64,000 nt of DNA from Mycobacterium sp. MS1601 (GCF_001984215.1 NZ_CP019420.1:1116001-1180000), one strand, 5' to 3'. Counted from the first letter of the stretch, positions 42,668-52,269 are shown. Notes: generated by a model not told the origin, from the letters alone. Translations and numbers: made by a program.

Positions 42668-44383
42668 CTAGCGGCGCCTGCTCTTCTTACGCGGCGGAGG
42701 CAACGCACCCTCGGCGCGCAGCCGGGCGGCGTGCTCGGCCAGCGCCTCGACCAGCGGACCGATGGCCGCGGTCTCCGGCTGCACGTCGACCCGCAGCCCG
42801 AACTCGGCTGCCGTCTCGGCGGTCTTGGGGCCGATGCAGGCAACGATGGTGCGCGCGTGCGGCTTTCCGGCGATACCCACCAGGTTGCGGACCGTGGAGC
42901 TCGAGGTGAAGCACACCGCGTCGAACCCGCCGGTCTTGATCATCTCGCGCGTCTGCGCCGGCGGCGGAGCCGCACGCACGGTGCGGTAGGCCGTGACATC
43001 CTCGATCTCCCACCCGCGGTCGCGAAGCCCCTCGGCCAGCGTCTCGGTGGCGATGTCGGCGCGCGGCAGCAGCACCCGGTTCACCGGGTCGAAAACGTCG
43101 TCGAAGGGCGGGAATTCGTCCAGCAGCCCCAGCGAGGACTGCTCGCCGGACGGCACCAGCTCCGGGCTGATACCGAAGGCCCGCACCCGGTCGGCGGTGG
43201 CCTCACCCACACACGCGATCTTCACCCCCGAGAACGCACGCGCGTCGAGCCCGAACTCGCCGAACTTCTCCCACACCGCACGCACCGCGTTGGTGGAGGT
43301 GAACACGACCCACTGGTAGCGGCCGTCGACCAGGCCCTTGACCGCACGCTCCATCTGCGCGGGGCTGCGCGGCGGCTCGACGGCGATGGTGGGCACCTCG
43401 ATGGGCAGCGCGCCGTGGCTGACCAGACGGTCACTCATCTCGCCGGCCTGGTCCTTGGTGCGGGGCACCAGCACGGTCCAGCCGTACAGGGCGCGGCTCT
43501 CCCACCAGTTCAACTTCGCGCGGTGCGAAACGGTCTTGCCGATGGTGACCACCAGCGGACCGGTCAGCGGGCCGGCGGGCTCTCCTGCACCGATGGCGGC
43601 GCGGTCGGTCAGCTCGTGCAGCGTGGCCTCGACGCTGCGCTGCGCACAGGTGGTGCCCTGGGCGGTCACCACACACGGCGTGCTCTCCACCAGGCCGTGC
43701 TCGATCAGCGTGCGCGCCGAGTCGGCCAGGTGCTGCGGGGTGGCGTGCAGGATCAGCGGGCCCGGAGCGGCGGCCAGAGCCGCCCAGTCGACGTCACCGC
43801 GGACGTCTGCGACCGTGTGCGCCGAACCCAGCGGCAGCCCGGCGTAGGTGGGCACCGCGGTGGCGGCGGGCAGTCCTGGCACGATCTCGAAGACCAGGTT
43901 GGTCTTGGCGACGGCGTTGACCTCCGCCAGCACCGCGTCCACCGACAGCGGGTCACCGGCGACCAGGCGCACGACGTCGACGCCGGTGGTGCGGGCCTCG
44001 TGGGCCAAGGTCTTGGCCACCTCGGCGGGATCGCCGAGGGCGGGGCGGATGTCGGGGCCGAGATCGACCACGGGTGGGGCGATCTCGTCGGCGATCACCC
44101 CGTCGCTGCTCGACTGGACCGAACTATCCTTGGCGCCGTCCTTCTTCTCGGGCGCAGGCGCGGGTCCGGAGGCCGGCGGCAGCTCCGAACCGGCAAGTGC
44201 CAGCACCGGTTCCGGTACGTCGGGGTCGGTGAACACCAACGCGGCGTTCACCAGCACGGCGCGTGCCCGCGTCGTCAGCAGGCCCGGGTCGCCCGGTCCG
44301 GAACCGACGAACAGGATGCGCCCCGGCTTCGGCTTCCGGCCCCGACCAACGGTCTGGGAGGTCGTCGTCGTGTGGGAGGTCAT
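42668..44383 (-). CDS. hemD: bifunctional uroporphyrinogen-III C-methyltransferase-like / uroporphyrinogen-III synthase
   Basis: 571 residues, a fusion. Residues ~20-270 resemble the SUMT/CobA fold, with the GxGxGDP motif VGSGPGDPGLLTTRA and RLVAGDPLSV. An acidic/Pro-rich insert (~70-110: SGPAPAPEKKDGAKDSS) interrupts it. Residues ~310-560 form the HemD synthase (GWTVLVPRTKDQAGEM, VFTSTNAVRAVWE, FTSSSTVRNLVG). The C terminus is basic (PPPRKKSRRR). HemD closes hydroxymethylbilane to uroporphyrinogen III; whether the methyltransferase half is active is uncertain. Matches Rv0511 by position. Confidence 0.9.
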   Translation of the reverse strand: MTSHTTTTSQTVGRGRKPKPGRILFVGSGPGDPGLLTTRARAVLVNAALVFTDPDVPEPVLALAGSELPPASGPAPAPEKKDGAKDSSVQSSSDGVIADEIAPPVVDLGPDIRPALGDPAEVAKTLAHEARTTGVDVVRLVAGDPLSVDAVLAEVNAVAKTNLVFEIVPGLPAATAVPTYAGLPLGSAHTVADVRGDVDWAALAAAPGPLILHATPQHLADSARTLIEHGLVESTPCVVTAQGTTCAQRSVEATLHELTDRAAIGAGEPAGPLTGPLVVTIGKTVSHRAKLNWWESRALYGWTVLVPRTKDQAGEMSDRLVSHGALPIEVPTIAVEPPRSPAQMERAVKGLVDGRYQWVVFTSTNAVRAVWEKFGEFGLDARAFSGVKIACVGEATADRVRAFGISPELVPSGEQSSLGLLDEFPPFDDVFDPVNRVLLPRADIATETLAEGLRDRGWEIEDVTAYRTVRAAPPPAQTREMIKTGGFDAVCFTSSSTVRNLVGIAGKPHARTIVACIGPKTAETAAEFGLRVDVQPETAAIGPLVEALAEHAARLRAEGALPPPRKKSRRR

Positions 44384-44402
44384 TGTCGCTCCGCTCTACT
44401 TC

Positions 44403-45347
44403 TCATCGCGTGTCCGCAATGATCTCGCGCGCCCCGAGCTCGAACAGTTCCGTCGCGACCGAGAGCCCCAGCTCCTCGGCCCGCTCGGGAGTCCCGATGC
44501 CGGACGCGCGAATCACGTCGGATCCGTCCACCGCCGCCACACAACCGCGCAACGACAGTTCGTCGAAGACGTGACCGTCCTCATCGATCGACTCGACCAC
44601 CTCGGCAATCGCGCCCACCGGTGCGGAGCATCCCGCCTCCAGCTTGGCGAGCAAGGTTCGCTCTGCGGTGACCGCGATCCGAGTGTCGGAGTGGTCCAAA
44701 ACGGACAACACCGACACCAGGTCGGAATCACCGGCACGGCACTCCACCGCCAGTGCCCCCTGAGCCGGCGCCGGCAACATCTGCACCGGCTCCAGCGTCT
44801 CGGTGACAACATCGAGGCGTCCGATGCGGGCCAACCCCGCCCGGGCCACCACGATGGCGTCCAGATCACCGCTGCTTACCCTGTTCAACCTGGTGTCTAG
44901 GTTGCCTCGTAGGGGGCGGATTTCCAAACCGAGACCCAGTGCTCTAAGCTGTGCCGCCCTGCGCAGGCTGGAAGTTCCGATCACAGAGCCGGCCGGCAAC
45001 TCCCCCAGCACCAGGCCGTCACGGGCCACCAGCGCGTCACGGGCGTCCGCCCGGGCCGGCACCGCGGCGATCACGAATCGGGGGTCTTGCGCGGTGGGCA
45101 AATCCTTGTAGGAGTGCACGGCCATGTCGACCTCGCCGTCGGCGATGGCTTCGCGCAGTGCGGCAGTGAAGACACCGACACCGATCTCGGCTATCGGCGC
45201 CGACGAGCGGTCACCGGCGGTGGAGATGATCACCAGTTCCGCGTTGTGCCCGTGCTCGATGAGAGCGTCCCGGATGACCCCGGCCTGCGTCGTCGCCAGC
45301 AGGCTGCCACGGGTGCCGATGCGGATCAATGGCTTGTCCCTAGTCAT
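44403..45347 (-). CDS. hemC: hydroxymethylbilane synthase (porphobilinogen deaminase)
   Basis: 314 residues from ATG 45347 ([18 protein letters not shown]); TTG 45359 is a possible upstream start. [27 protein letters not shown] and [29 protein letters not shown] are signature segments. [13 protein letters not shown] holds the cysteine that binds the dipyrromethane cofactor. It polymerises four porphobilinogens. It lies 12 bases after hemA and 19 bases before hemD. Confidence 0.95.
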   Translation of the reverse strand: MTRDKPLIRIGTRGSLLATTQAGVIRDALIEHGHNAELVIISTAGDRSSAPIAEIGVGVFTAALREAIADGEVDMAVHSYKDLPTAQDPRFVIAAVPARADARDALVARDGLVLGELPAGSVIGTSSLRRAAQLRALGLGLEIRPLRGNLDTRLNRVSSGDLDAIVVARAGLARIGRLDVVTETLEPVQMLPAPAQGALAVECRAGDSDLVSVLSVLDHSDTRIAVTAERTLLAKLEAGCSAPVGAIAEVVESIDEDGHVFDELSLRGCVAAVDGSDVIRASGIGTPERAEELGLSVATELFELGAREIIADTR

Positions 45348-45359
45348 AGAGCCGGACAA

Positions 45360-46718
45360 CTATGACTCGGCCGCCTCAGGTCGAGGACCTTCGTAATCCG
45401 TTGGCACCAAAGGCAATTCACCCGCGGTGGCCACTGCGTCGACAGCGGTGGGATCCAGCTCGAACAGCTCGCGCAGCGCCTCGGCGTAGCTGTCGCCGCC
45501 CGGCGCGCTGGCCAGTTGCTTCACCCGCACGGTGGGCGCGTGCAACAGCTTGTCGACCACCCGACGCACCGTGTTGGCCACCTCGTCCCGATGCGCGATG
45601 TCCAGCCCCGGCAGCCGGTTGTCCAGCCGCAGCAACTCGGCCTCCACCACGTCGGCGGCGCGTTGGCGCAACGCGGTGACGGTGGGGGTGACCTCCGACA
45701 TCCGTTGGCTGGCCAGGTAAGTGGCAACCTCTGCAGCCACCATCCGGCGGGCCGCGTCGGCGTCGGACGCGGCAGCGCGCGCCGCCGGTTCCCGCTGGAT
45801 GCGATCCATGTCGACCACCCAGACCCCGGGCAGCCCGGCGACGGAGGCGTCCACGTCCCGCGGCATGCCCAGGTCACAGATGACGAGCTGGCGGTTGCCG
45901 CCGGCCAGCGCATTGTGGACGTCAGCCAGCGACACCACCGGGCGCACGGCGCCGGTGCTGCTGATGACCACATCCACGTCGGCCATCGCGACGGCCACGT
46001 CGTCGAGACTGTGCGCGTGGGCGTCGACGCCCTGCTCACGCAGGTTCTCGGCCAGCCGCTGCGCCCGCGGCATGGAGCGGTTGACCACATGCACCGTGGC
46101 AATGCCCGCGCGCACCAGGTGCGCTGCCGACAGCGCGCCCATGGAGCCCGCACCGATCACCGCGGCCGACCGGCCGGCCAGCCCGTCGAGCCGGCCTTCG
46201 GCCATGCCCAGTGCCACCGACACCACAGACGCGCCGGCGGCGTCGATCCCCGTCTCGGCGTGCACCCGCTTGCCGATCGACAGTGCGCGCTGCGACAGCT
46301 CGTGCAGGGTGCGGCCGACCGTGCGGTTGGTCTCGGCGGCGGCATAGGCGCGGCGCACCTGGCCCAGCACCTGCTGCTCGCCGATGACGGCGGAGTCCAG
46401 GCCCGAGGCCACCGAGAACAAATGCTCGACCGCGGCTTCGGCGTAACGGACGTAGGCGTACTTGGTGAGATCGCCCATCGTCATCCCGGAATGCTCCGAG
46501 AGCACCTGCCCGATGACCGAGAGGCCGCCGTGGAACGCTTCGACCACTGCGTAGACCTCGACACGGTTGCAGGTCGAGAGCACCATCGCCTCGGTCACCA
46601 GAGGCGACTGCAACACCTGGTCGATGATCTTGGCCTGGTCGGACTCGTCGGTGGAGAGCTGCTCCAACACCGAGACCGGCGCGCTACGGTGGGAAACTCC
46701 AAACAGCAAGACGCTCAC
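45360..46718 (-). CDS. hemA: glutamyl-tRNA reductase
   Basis: 452 residues from GTG 46718 ([20 protein letters not shown]). GTG 46724 and a frame to 46751 exist, but this start gives the standard N terminus. [13 protein letters not shown] has the catalytic Cys, [12 protein letters not shown] the glutamate-binding region and [17 protein letters not shown] the NADPH fold. It commits glutamyl-tRNA to tetrapyrrole synthesis and heads hemA-hemC-hemD-hemB. A weak promoter-like pair (TTGGTG, 17 bases, TACCGT at 46836-46808 on the minus strand) lies in the 139-base upstream gap. Confidence 0.95.
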   Translation of the reverse strand: MSVLLFGVSHRSAPVSVLEQLSTDESDQAKIIDQVLQSPLVTEAMVLSTCNRVEVYAVVEAFHGGLSVIGQVLSEHSGMTMGDLTKYAYVRYAEAAVEHLFSVASGLDSAVIGEQQVLGQVRRAYAAAETNRTVGRTLHELSQRALSIGKRVHAETGIDAAGASVVSVALGMAEGRLDGLAGRSAAVIGAGSMGALSAAHLVRAGIATVHVVNRSMPRAQRLAENLREQGVDAHAHSLDDVAVAMADVDVVISSTGAVRPVVSLADVHNALAGGNRQLVICDLGMPRDVDASVAGLPGVWVVDMDRIQREPAARAAASDADAARRMVAAEVATYLASQRMSEVTPTVTALRQRAADVVEAELLRLDNRLPGLDIAHRDEVANTVRRVVDKLLHAPTVRVKQLASAPGGDSYAEALRELFELDPTAVDAVATAGELPLVPTDYEGPRPEAAES

Positions 46719-46857
46719 AGACACGCCACCAATCGAGCGATCACCTAGCACGCTCCCTTGCCGCCAACGGTGAAAAAGCTTGCCAACTTCGGCAGAAACT
46801 GTCGTCCACGGTAGCCCCTGAGCTGCAGGCCACCAAATTGATCGGCGGTTTTGTGAC

Positions 46858-47124
46858 TCACCTCTGCCTGGCTGCCAGGTCAGCCCGCAGCTGCGGCTCG
46901 TCGACGTCCCAGTAGCTGTGCTCGACCCCGTCCAGCATCACCACCGGCAGCCGGTCGCCGAACTCCGCCCGCAGGCCGGCATCACCCTCGGCGGCCCGCG
47001 CGTCGACGTCCACTGTCGTCAGGTCGAAGTCCAGTTCAGCGGCCAACTGCACCAGTCGGTCCCGGACCCGGACGCAGATACTGCAGCCATCCCGGGTCAG
47101 CAATAACACCTGTGCGCGACTCAC
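46858..47124 (-). CDS. glutaredoxin-like thioredoxin-fold protein (Rv0508-like)
   Basis: 88 residues from GTG 47124, with GGGAG 10 bases upstream. [20 protein letters not shown] carries a CxxC active site (CSIC) at the head of helix 1, and [19 protein letters not shown] has the cis-proline and the conserved substrate groove of the DUF836/glutaredoxin type. It may reduce a disulfide or, given hemA downstream, act on HemA or other thiols; mycobacteria use mycothiol rather than glutathione. It is divergent from the SerB-like gene, and 139 bases separate it from hemA. Confidence 0.8.
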   Translation of the reverse strand: MSRAQVLLLTRDGCSICVRVRDRLVQLAAELDFDLTTVDVDARAAEGDAGLRAEFGDRLPVVMLDGVEHSYWDVDEPQLRADLAARQR

Positions 47125-47204
47125 CTGAGTCAGTCTCCCAAGCCCGCAGGCAACCTGTCTTAGTAGGGTGATCTGCAGTCGATAGGCCAGGAAGGGGGTC
47201 CGCG

Positions 47205-48098
47205 ATGCTCGGGCGCCATGTCGACGGTGCGCAGGGGGTCGCGGGCGAGGCCAGCGCCGAACGCGCCTCGCAGGGCCTTTCCGAGGTCGAGGCCACCGCG
47301 CTGGAGAGCACCGAACCGCCCCCGCCGCCGCCGGCCGACCTGACCGCCGCCGCGTTCTTCGACGTCGACAACACCCTGGTGCACGGGTCGTCACTGGTGC
47401 ATTTCGCGCGCGGACTGGCCGCCAGGAAGTACTTCACCTACGGCGATGTCCTCGGCTTCGTCTACGCCCAGGCCAAGTTCCAGCTGACCGGGCGGGAGAA
47501 CAGCGCAGATGTGGCGGAGGGCAGACGCAAGGCGCTCGCGTTCATCGAGGGCAGACCGACCGCCGAACTGGTGGCACTCGGCGAGGACATCTTCGACGAG
47601 ATCATCGCCGACAAGATCTGGCCGGGCACCCGGGCGCTGGCCCAGATGCACCTCGATGCCGGTCAGCAGGTCTGGCTGGTGACCGCCACGCCCTACGAGC
47701 TCGCGGCCACCATCGCGAAGAAACTCGGCCTCACAGGCGCGCTGGGCACCGTCGCCGAATCGGTGGACGGGGTGTTCACCGGCAGGCTGGTCGGTGAGAT
47801 CCTGCACGGCACCGGCAAGGCCCACGCCGTGCGCGCGCTGGCCATCCGCGAGGGACTCAACCTGCGTCGCTGCACCGCCTATTCCGACAGCTACAACGAC
47901 GTGCCCATGCTCACGCTGTGCGGCACCGCGGTTGCGATCAACCCCGACGCCGATCTGCGTGACCTCGCCCGGGAACGAGGCTGGGAGATCCGCGATTTCC
48001 GTACCGCCCGCAAGGCAGCCAGGATCGGGGTGCCGTCGGCGCTGGCGCTGGGAGCCGCAGGTGGAGCGCTGGCGGCCGTGGCGTCACGCCGACGCTGA
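47205..48098 (+). CDS. HAD-IB family phosphatase (SerB1-like)
   Basis: 297 residues from ATG 47205, with AGGAAGGGGG upstream. After a ~45-residue disordered start ending in a proline run, the HAD motifs are [20 protein letters not shown] (motif I, DxDxT), [13 protein letters not shown] (motif II, Thr), GKAHAVRAL (Lys, motif III) and [11 protein letters not shown] (motif IV). A C-terminal hydrophobic stretch [15 protein letters not shown] may touch the membrane. It matches Rv0505c (serB1) by position, but related HAD-IB members dephosphorylate other substrates, so phosphoserine is not certain. The 3' end merges with direct repeats. Confidence 0.82.
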   Translation: MLGRHVDGAQGVAGEASAERASQGLSEVEATALESTEPPPPPPADLTAAAFFDVDNTLVHGSSLVHFARGLAARKYFTYGDVLGFVYAQAKFQLTGRENSADVAEGRRKALAFIEGRPTAELVALGEDIFDEIIADKIWPGTRALAQMHLDAGQQVWLVTATPYELAATIAKKLGLTGALGTVAESVDGVFTGRLVGEILHGTGKAHAVRALAIREGLNLRRCTAYSDSYNDVPMLTLCGTAVAINPDADLRDLARERGWEIRDFRTARKAARIGVPSALALGAAGGALAAVASRRR

Positions 48099-48100
48099 TC

Positions 48101-48197
48101 GACGGAGGAGCCGGGGAGGAGAGCCGACGCTGATAAGCCGCGTCGGACGACGAGGCGGCGACGGAGGAGCCGGGGAGGAGAGCCGACGCTGATAAGC
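48101..48197. repeat. 38-bp direct repeat, 59-bp period, seeded from the phosphatase 3' end
   Basis: A 38-base sequence starting GACGGAGGAGCCGGGGAGGA and ending GCTGATAAGC occurs at 48101-48138 and 48160-48197. The tail CCGACGCTGAT also forms the last codons and stop of the phosphatase gene just before, so a third partial copy is present. Period (59) and the GAGGAGCCGGG core resemble the 58-bp repeats at 41 kb, though sequences differ. Confidence 0.88.
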
Positions 48198-48237
48198 TCC
48201 GCCGCTGAACACCAGTGCAAAGGACGCGTCACCAGCC

Positions 48238-48738
48238 ATGGCCATTGCTGAAGAGATCATCGGCACGCATTACCGCTATCACGACAGCTTTGTCGTGGGC
48301 CGGGAGAAGATCCGCGAGTTCGCCAGCTCGGTCAAGGACGAACACCCCGCGCACTATGACGAGCAGGCCGCCCGGGAACTCGGCTACGACGCCGTGGTGG
48401 CATCTCTGACGTTCATCGCCGTCGCCGGCAGGCGGGTGCAGATGGAGATGTTCAAGAAGTTCGACGTCGGCATCAATCTGGCGCGTGTACTGCACCGGAA
48501 CCAGAAACTGGAGTTTCACCGGCCGATCGTTGCTGGCGATGTCCTGTATTTCGACTCTTACCTGGATGACGTCACCGAGTCGCACGGCGCTGTGATTGCT
48601 GAACTGCGCAGTGAAGTCACCGACGCAAACGGAGAACCGGTACTGACCACCGTCGTCACCATGCTCGGCGAGGCGGTCAGCGATGCGGACACCGATGCAC
48701 AGGTTGCGGCAATTGCATCGAGGATCACCGGAGCATAG
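48238..48738 (+). CDS. HadA-like (R)-hydratase/dehydratase subunit, UPF0336 (Rv0504c-like)
   Basis: 166 residues, single hotdog domain. [25 protein letters not shown] with [14 protein letters not shown] sequence is the N-terminal MaoC-like part of FAS-II HadA/HadC, and [15 protein letters not shown] the C-terminal strand. The catalytic Asp/His of dehydratases belong to HadB-type partners, so this protein probably needs a partner subunit encoded elsewhere. The [19 protein letters not shown] segment matches the UPF0336 group. It overlaps the cyclopropane synthase start by one base, consistent with a mycolic-acid role. Confidence 0.82.
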   Translation: MAIAEEIIGTHYRYHDSFVVGREKIREFASSVKDEHPAHYDEQAARELGYDAVVASLTFIAVAGRRVQMEMFKKFDVGINLARVLHRNQKLEFHRPIVAGDVLYFDSYLDDVTESHGAVIAELRSEVTDANGEPVLTTVVTMLGEAVSDADTDAQVAAIASRITGA

Positions 48739-49649
48739 TGTCGGCGGCTATGCCCTCGGCCAGCGAACCACACAACGGTGCTCTCACACCTCACTTCGAG
48801 GACGTGCAGACCCACTACGACCTGTCGGACGACTTCTTCCGACTCTTCCTGGATCGCACCCAGACCTACAGCTGCGCCTACTTCGAGCAGGACGACTACA
48901 CGCTGGAGCAGGCCCAGATCGCCAAGATCGACCTGTCACTGGGCAAATGCGACCTCAAACCCGGACAAACCCTGCTCGACATCGGCTGCGGCTGGGGCGC
49001 CACGATTCACCGCGCCGTCGAGAAGCACGATGTGAATGTCATCGGGTTGACGCTCAGCGAGAATCAGCACGGCTACGTCCGGAAACTGCTCGCCAACTCG
49101 GCGGCGGTGCGAGAATCCGGCCGCAGCGCCGAGGTCCGTCTGCAGGGCTGGGAAGAGTTCGACCAGCCTGTCGACCGGATCGTGTCGATCGGCGCCTTCG
49201 AACACTTCGGCCGGGACCGTTACGAGGCCTTCTTCGACAAGGCCTATGCGTTGCTGCCCGACGACGGCACGATGATGCTGCACACGATCGTCAAGCCCGA
49301 GGACTCCGATTTCGCCGATCGCGGTCTGCCGCTGACGATGAACAAGCTGAAGTTCTTCAAGTTCATCATGGACGAGATCTTCCCCGGCGGTGACCTCCCG
49401 CAGGTCAGCGCCGTCGAGGCGCATGCCGAGCGGGTGGGGTTCACCGTCGCGCGGGTGCATCCGCTGCGGCTGCACTATGCCAAGACGCTGGATCTGTGGG
49501 CCGAGGCGCTCGAGTCCCGCAAGGACGAGGCCGTGGCCATCCAGAGCCAAGAGGTCTACGACCGGTACATGCGCTATCTCACCGGCTGCGCCGAACTGTT
49601 CCGTGAGGGCTACACCGACATCTGCCAGTTCACGCTGACCAAGGGCTGA
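48738..49649 (+). CDS. mycolic acid cyclopropane synthase / methyltransferase (PcaA/MmaA-like)
   Basis: 303 residues from GTG 48738 (GGAG four bases upstream; ATG 48750 is an alternative). TPHFEDVQTHYDLSDDFFRL, QTYSCAYFE, LDIGCGWGATIHRAVEK (SAM motif I), GLTLSENQ, VDRIVSIGAFEHFG (bicarbonate/active-site region) and YMRYLTGCAELFREGYTDICQFTL are the class signatures. It modifies mycolic-acid double bonds on the acyl carrier protein. The position corresponds to H37Rv cmaA2, but as recalled the sequence reads closer to PcaA/MmaA, so the symbol is left open. Confidence 0.9.
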   Translation: MSAAMPSASEPHNGALTPHFEDVQTHYDLSDDFFRLFLDRTQTYSCAYFEQDDYTLEQAQIAKIDLSLGKCDLKPGQTLLDIGCGWGATIHRAVEKHDVNVIGLTLSENQHGYVRKLLANSAAVRESGRSAEVRLQGWEEFDQPVDRIVSIGAFEHFGRDRYEAFFDKAYALLPDDGTMMLHTIVKPEDSDFADRGLPLTMNKLKFFKFIMDEIFPGGDLPQVSAVEAHAERVGFTVARVHPLRLHYAKTLDLWAEALESRKDEAVAIQSQEVYDRYMRYLTGCAELFREGYTDICQFTLTKG

Positions 49650-49661
49650 CCCGAGCCTTCC

Positions 49662-49713
49662 AGACGGAAGCCAGACAACATATTTCTCTGATTCTGTCGT
49701 CTGGTTTCCGTCT
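49662..49713. terminator. 19-bp hairpin between convergent genes, probable bidirectional terminator
   Basis: Arms 49662-49680 and 49695-49713 pair over 19 bases with two non-Watson-Crick positions (one wobble and one mismatch on either transcript) around a 14-base T-rich loop. It begins 12 bases after the cyclopropane synthase stop and ends 20 bases before the acyltransferase stop. No terminal T-run is present. Confidence 0.65.
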
Positions 49714-49733
49714 CGAGCGCGTTGTGGCGCTTT

Positions 49734-50810
49734 CTAGCCGAAGAACATGTTCCTGCGGCCCGCCAGCAACTGATACAGCGTCTGCTGGATGGTCTCGCGG
49801 ACCTGATCGGTGAGCTCGAAGGTGACCATCGGGTCGTCGGCCGCGGCGTCGTCGTAGTCCGCGGTGCTGATGGGCGTGCCGAAGGCGATGTGCCATTTCG
49901 ACGGCAGTGGCACCAGCCCCACCGGCCCGGCCAACGGAAACAGCGGCGTCACAGGGAAATACGGCAATCCGAGCAACCGCGCCAGCAGCTTGACATCGGC
50001 GAGCATGGGGTAGATCTCTTCGGAGCCCACGATGGAGCACGGCACGATGGGCGCCTTGGTCCGCAACGCCGCCGAGACGAATCCGCCCCGGCCGAACCGC
50101 TGCAGCTTGTACCGGTCCTTGAACTGTTTGCCGAGCCCTTTGTAGCCCTCGGGGAACACGGCCGTCAGCTCGCCACCCGCGAGCAGTCGGTGGGCGTCGG
50201 CGGTGCAGGCCATGGTGTGCCCCGCCTTGCGCGCGGCATGGCCCAGCACCGGCATGTCGAACACCATGTCAGCGGCCAACAGTCGCAGATCCCGGTGGGT
50301 GGGGTGATGGTCCTTGACGGCCACCGACGTCATCAGCCCGTCGAACGGCAGCACCCCGGCGTGGTTTGCCACCACCAGGGCCGCGCCCTCTTCGGGCAAG
50401 TTCTCGATACCACTGACCTCGACCCGGAACCAGGACTGGAAAAAGAATCTCAGCAAAGGCAAAAAGACAGCTTCGTTGAGGTGGGAATCGAAGCCGAAGT
50501 CGTCGACTATGTAGTCGCCGGTGAGACGCTTACGCGCGAACTCGGCAAGCGCTGCGATTCGTTGAGCCAGTTCGTTGGGGCTGTCGTCTTGGACACCACC
50601 TGGACCGGCACCACTGCGGTGGGCGTCGATCTCACGGACCACCGCGGCCATCTGCTCGGCAGTGGCATGAGTATCCGGTTGGGACAGCAGAGACGGATGG
50701 CGCCGCGCCGCGTCGGCACGCAGCGACGCGCGCCGCGCTGCCGCTGCACGGCTCGAATTACCGTGCAGCGGAATGACTTTCGCTTTTGGCTCACCCGACA
50801 CGATGGCCAC
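49734..50810 (-). CDS. PlsC-type acyltransferase (Rv0502-like)
   Basis: 358 residues from GTG 50810. About 120 residues of charged N-terminal sequence precede an AGPAT domain with VVANHAGVLPFDGLM (HxxxxD-type, here H-A-G-V-L-P-F-D with one extra residue), LTAVFPEGYKGLGK (EGxR-like block with Lys replacing Arg) and APIVPCSIVGSEEIYP. It should transfer an acyl group to a glycerolipid or related acceptor at the membrane. The slightly deviant HX5D and EGYK motifs match the mycobacterial Rv0502 subgroup. It follows the epimerase by 27 bases. Confidence 0.8.
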   Translation of the reverse strand: MAIVSGEPKAKVIPLHGNSSRAAAARRASLRADAARRHPSLLSQPDTHATAEQMAAVVREIDAHRSGAGPGGVQDDSPNELAQRIAALAEFARKRLTGDYIVDDFGFDSHLNEAVFLPLLRFFFQSWFRVEVSGIENLPEEGAALVVANHAGVLPFDGLMTSVAVKDHHPTHRDLRLLAADMVFDMPVLGHAARKAGHTMACTADAHRLLAGGELTAVFPEGYKGLGKQFKDRYKLQRFGRGGFVSAALRTKAPIVPCSIVGSEEIYPMLADVKLLARLLGLPYFPVTPLFPLAGPVGLVPLPSKWHIAFGTPISTADYDDAAADDPMVTFELTDQVRETIQQTLYQLLAGRRNMFFG

Positions 50811-50837
50811 CCTCTCCCCGCCCGATTGAATGCATTT

Positions 50838-51925
50838 CTAGCTGCCCCAACGCTGTGCTGCTGCCACGGCGCGCCCCTCCACTGAGCGTACCCACCGCGG
50901 GTCGATTATCGGAGTCAAACCCCGGCCGCGCACGTAGTCGTCGAACGCCTCCACCGTCGTCCACTTGGGTTCATACCCCAACTCCGTACGCATGCGTGTG
51001 GTGTCCATGACCCGGCCGTAACTCATGTACGCCAGCTGGTCGCGGTTGAACTCCGTTCCGCTGGTGGCACGCAGCAGCGAATACATCACCCGCACCCCCG
51101 CCGACGGCAGCGGCATCGCCAGCCGACCCGAACGCCGGATCGCCTGCGACATCATGATGATTCCGCCGGCACCGACGTTGAACGTTCCCGCCTTGCCCGA
51201 CATGGTGGCCAGCTCCAGCGCCCCGAGAGCGTCCTGCTCGTGCAACAACTGCAGGCGCGCGTCGCGCCCCACCACCGTGGGGACCACAGGGCCGGCGAGG
51301 TAGCGGGACAGAGCGGTGTCCATCGCGGGACCGATCATGTTGGCCAACCGCAACAACGTCACCGCGATATCGGGACGCCGCCGCGACAGCCCGCGTGCAT
51401 ACCCCTCGATGTCGATGCTGTCGCGGGCGAACCCGTCCCGAGGCGGACGGCGGCTGCTGCTGTCCTCGGTGAACATCACCGGGTCGTGCGGGCTGGAGCC
51501 GTAGACCTCCGACGTGGACTTGAGCACCACCCGCCGTACCGAGGGAGCCTTCTGGCAGGCGGCCAGCAGTTGCATCGCACCCATGACGTTGAGCTCTTTA
51601 AGAGTTGCCCGGCCACCCGAGCGCGGAGCGTAGGAGGCTGCAGCGGCGTGCACCACCGTGTCCACATCGCCATTGCGAATCACCTTGGCGATGAACGGGT
51701 TTCGGATATCGGCACGGACGAATTCAGCGCGGCCCATGCGCCGCAGCATGTCTTTGCTGGGTGTCACGGCATCCACCGCGATCACCCTGTCGATAGCGGG
51801 GTTGGCGGCCAAACGCGCAGTCAGGTAGCCGCCCAGGAACCGGCACGTACCCGTGACCAGAACGACTTTGGGGGGCGCTGAAGGCTTCTGGGATCTGCGG
51901 TGTCGCGGTCGCCGCCGGATTCCAT
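50838..51925 (-). CDS. GalE2-like NAD-dependent epimerase with apparent 5' frameshift
   Basis: The continuous frame 50838 to ~51900 encodes KVVLVTGTCRFLGGYLTARL, then LKSTSEVYGSSP, EGYARGLSRRRPDIAV and the rest of an extended SDR (~330 residues). That frame has no ATG, GTG or TTG upstream of the Rossmann motif before a TGA at about 51960. The ATG at 51925 gives MESGGDRDTADPRSLQRPPK and is one base out of phase. The switch point is a run of six C (minus strand) at 51875-51870 followed by AAAG. One extra C, or a -1 slip at C CCA AAG, restores a normal protein. It may be an assembly error, a real mutation or programmed frameshifting. YxxxK is replaced (EGYARGL), so catalysis may be atypical. Confidence 0.78.
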
Positions 51926-52047
51926 CCAGCCAGGTTACCGGCCGGTCAGCACGACGGCATCACTACCTGCGACACCGACAGAAAACACACGGGCACTACA
52001 CACCGATGATGCGGGCCCGCACACGGCGGACCCGCACCCATGGCGAG

Positions 52048-52149
52048 TTACTTACCGAGTTTTCTGCGCTGCACCCGGGTACGACGCAGCAGCTTGCGGT
52101 GCTTCTTCTTCGACATCCGCTTGCGCCGCTTCTTGATGACTGAACCCAT
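52048..52149 (-). CDS. mycobacterial ribosomal protein bS22 (AURKAIP1/COX24-like, 33 residues)
   Basis: ATG 52149 to TAA 52048 encodes [20 protein letters not shown] followed by [13 protein letters not shown]. The extremely basic 33-residue peptide is the AURKAIP1/COX24 domain and corresponds to Rv0500B, identified as bS22 in mycobacterial 30S structures (from memory). It binds 16S rRNA on the small subunit. It sits between the epimerase and the BldC-like gene, as in M. tuberculosis. Too short for most length filters. Confidence 0.92.
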
Positions 52150-52269
52150 GAACTCCGCTGCCTACTACCAGCGCGCAAAGCGCGCTTCACCGACACGACT
52201 GAACCCGGCCACCTTACCGAAAGAGTGGCCCCTACCAAAAAGCGGGCAACCAGTTCGCCCGACTCCCGG

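Noticed and set aside
46801..46836. hemA promoter (TTGGTG, 17 bases, TACCGT).
   Set aside because: The -35 match is poor, so it is mentioned only in the hemA entry.
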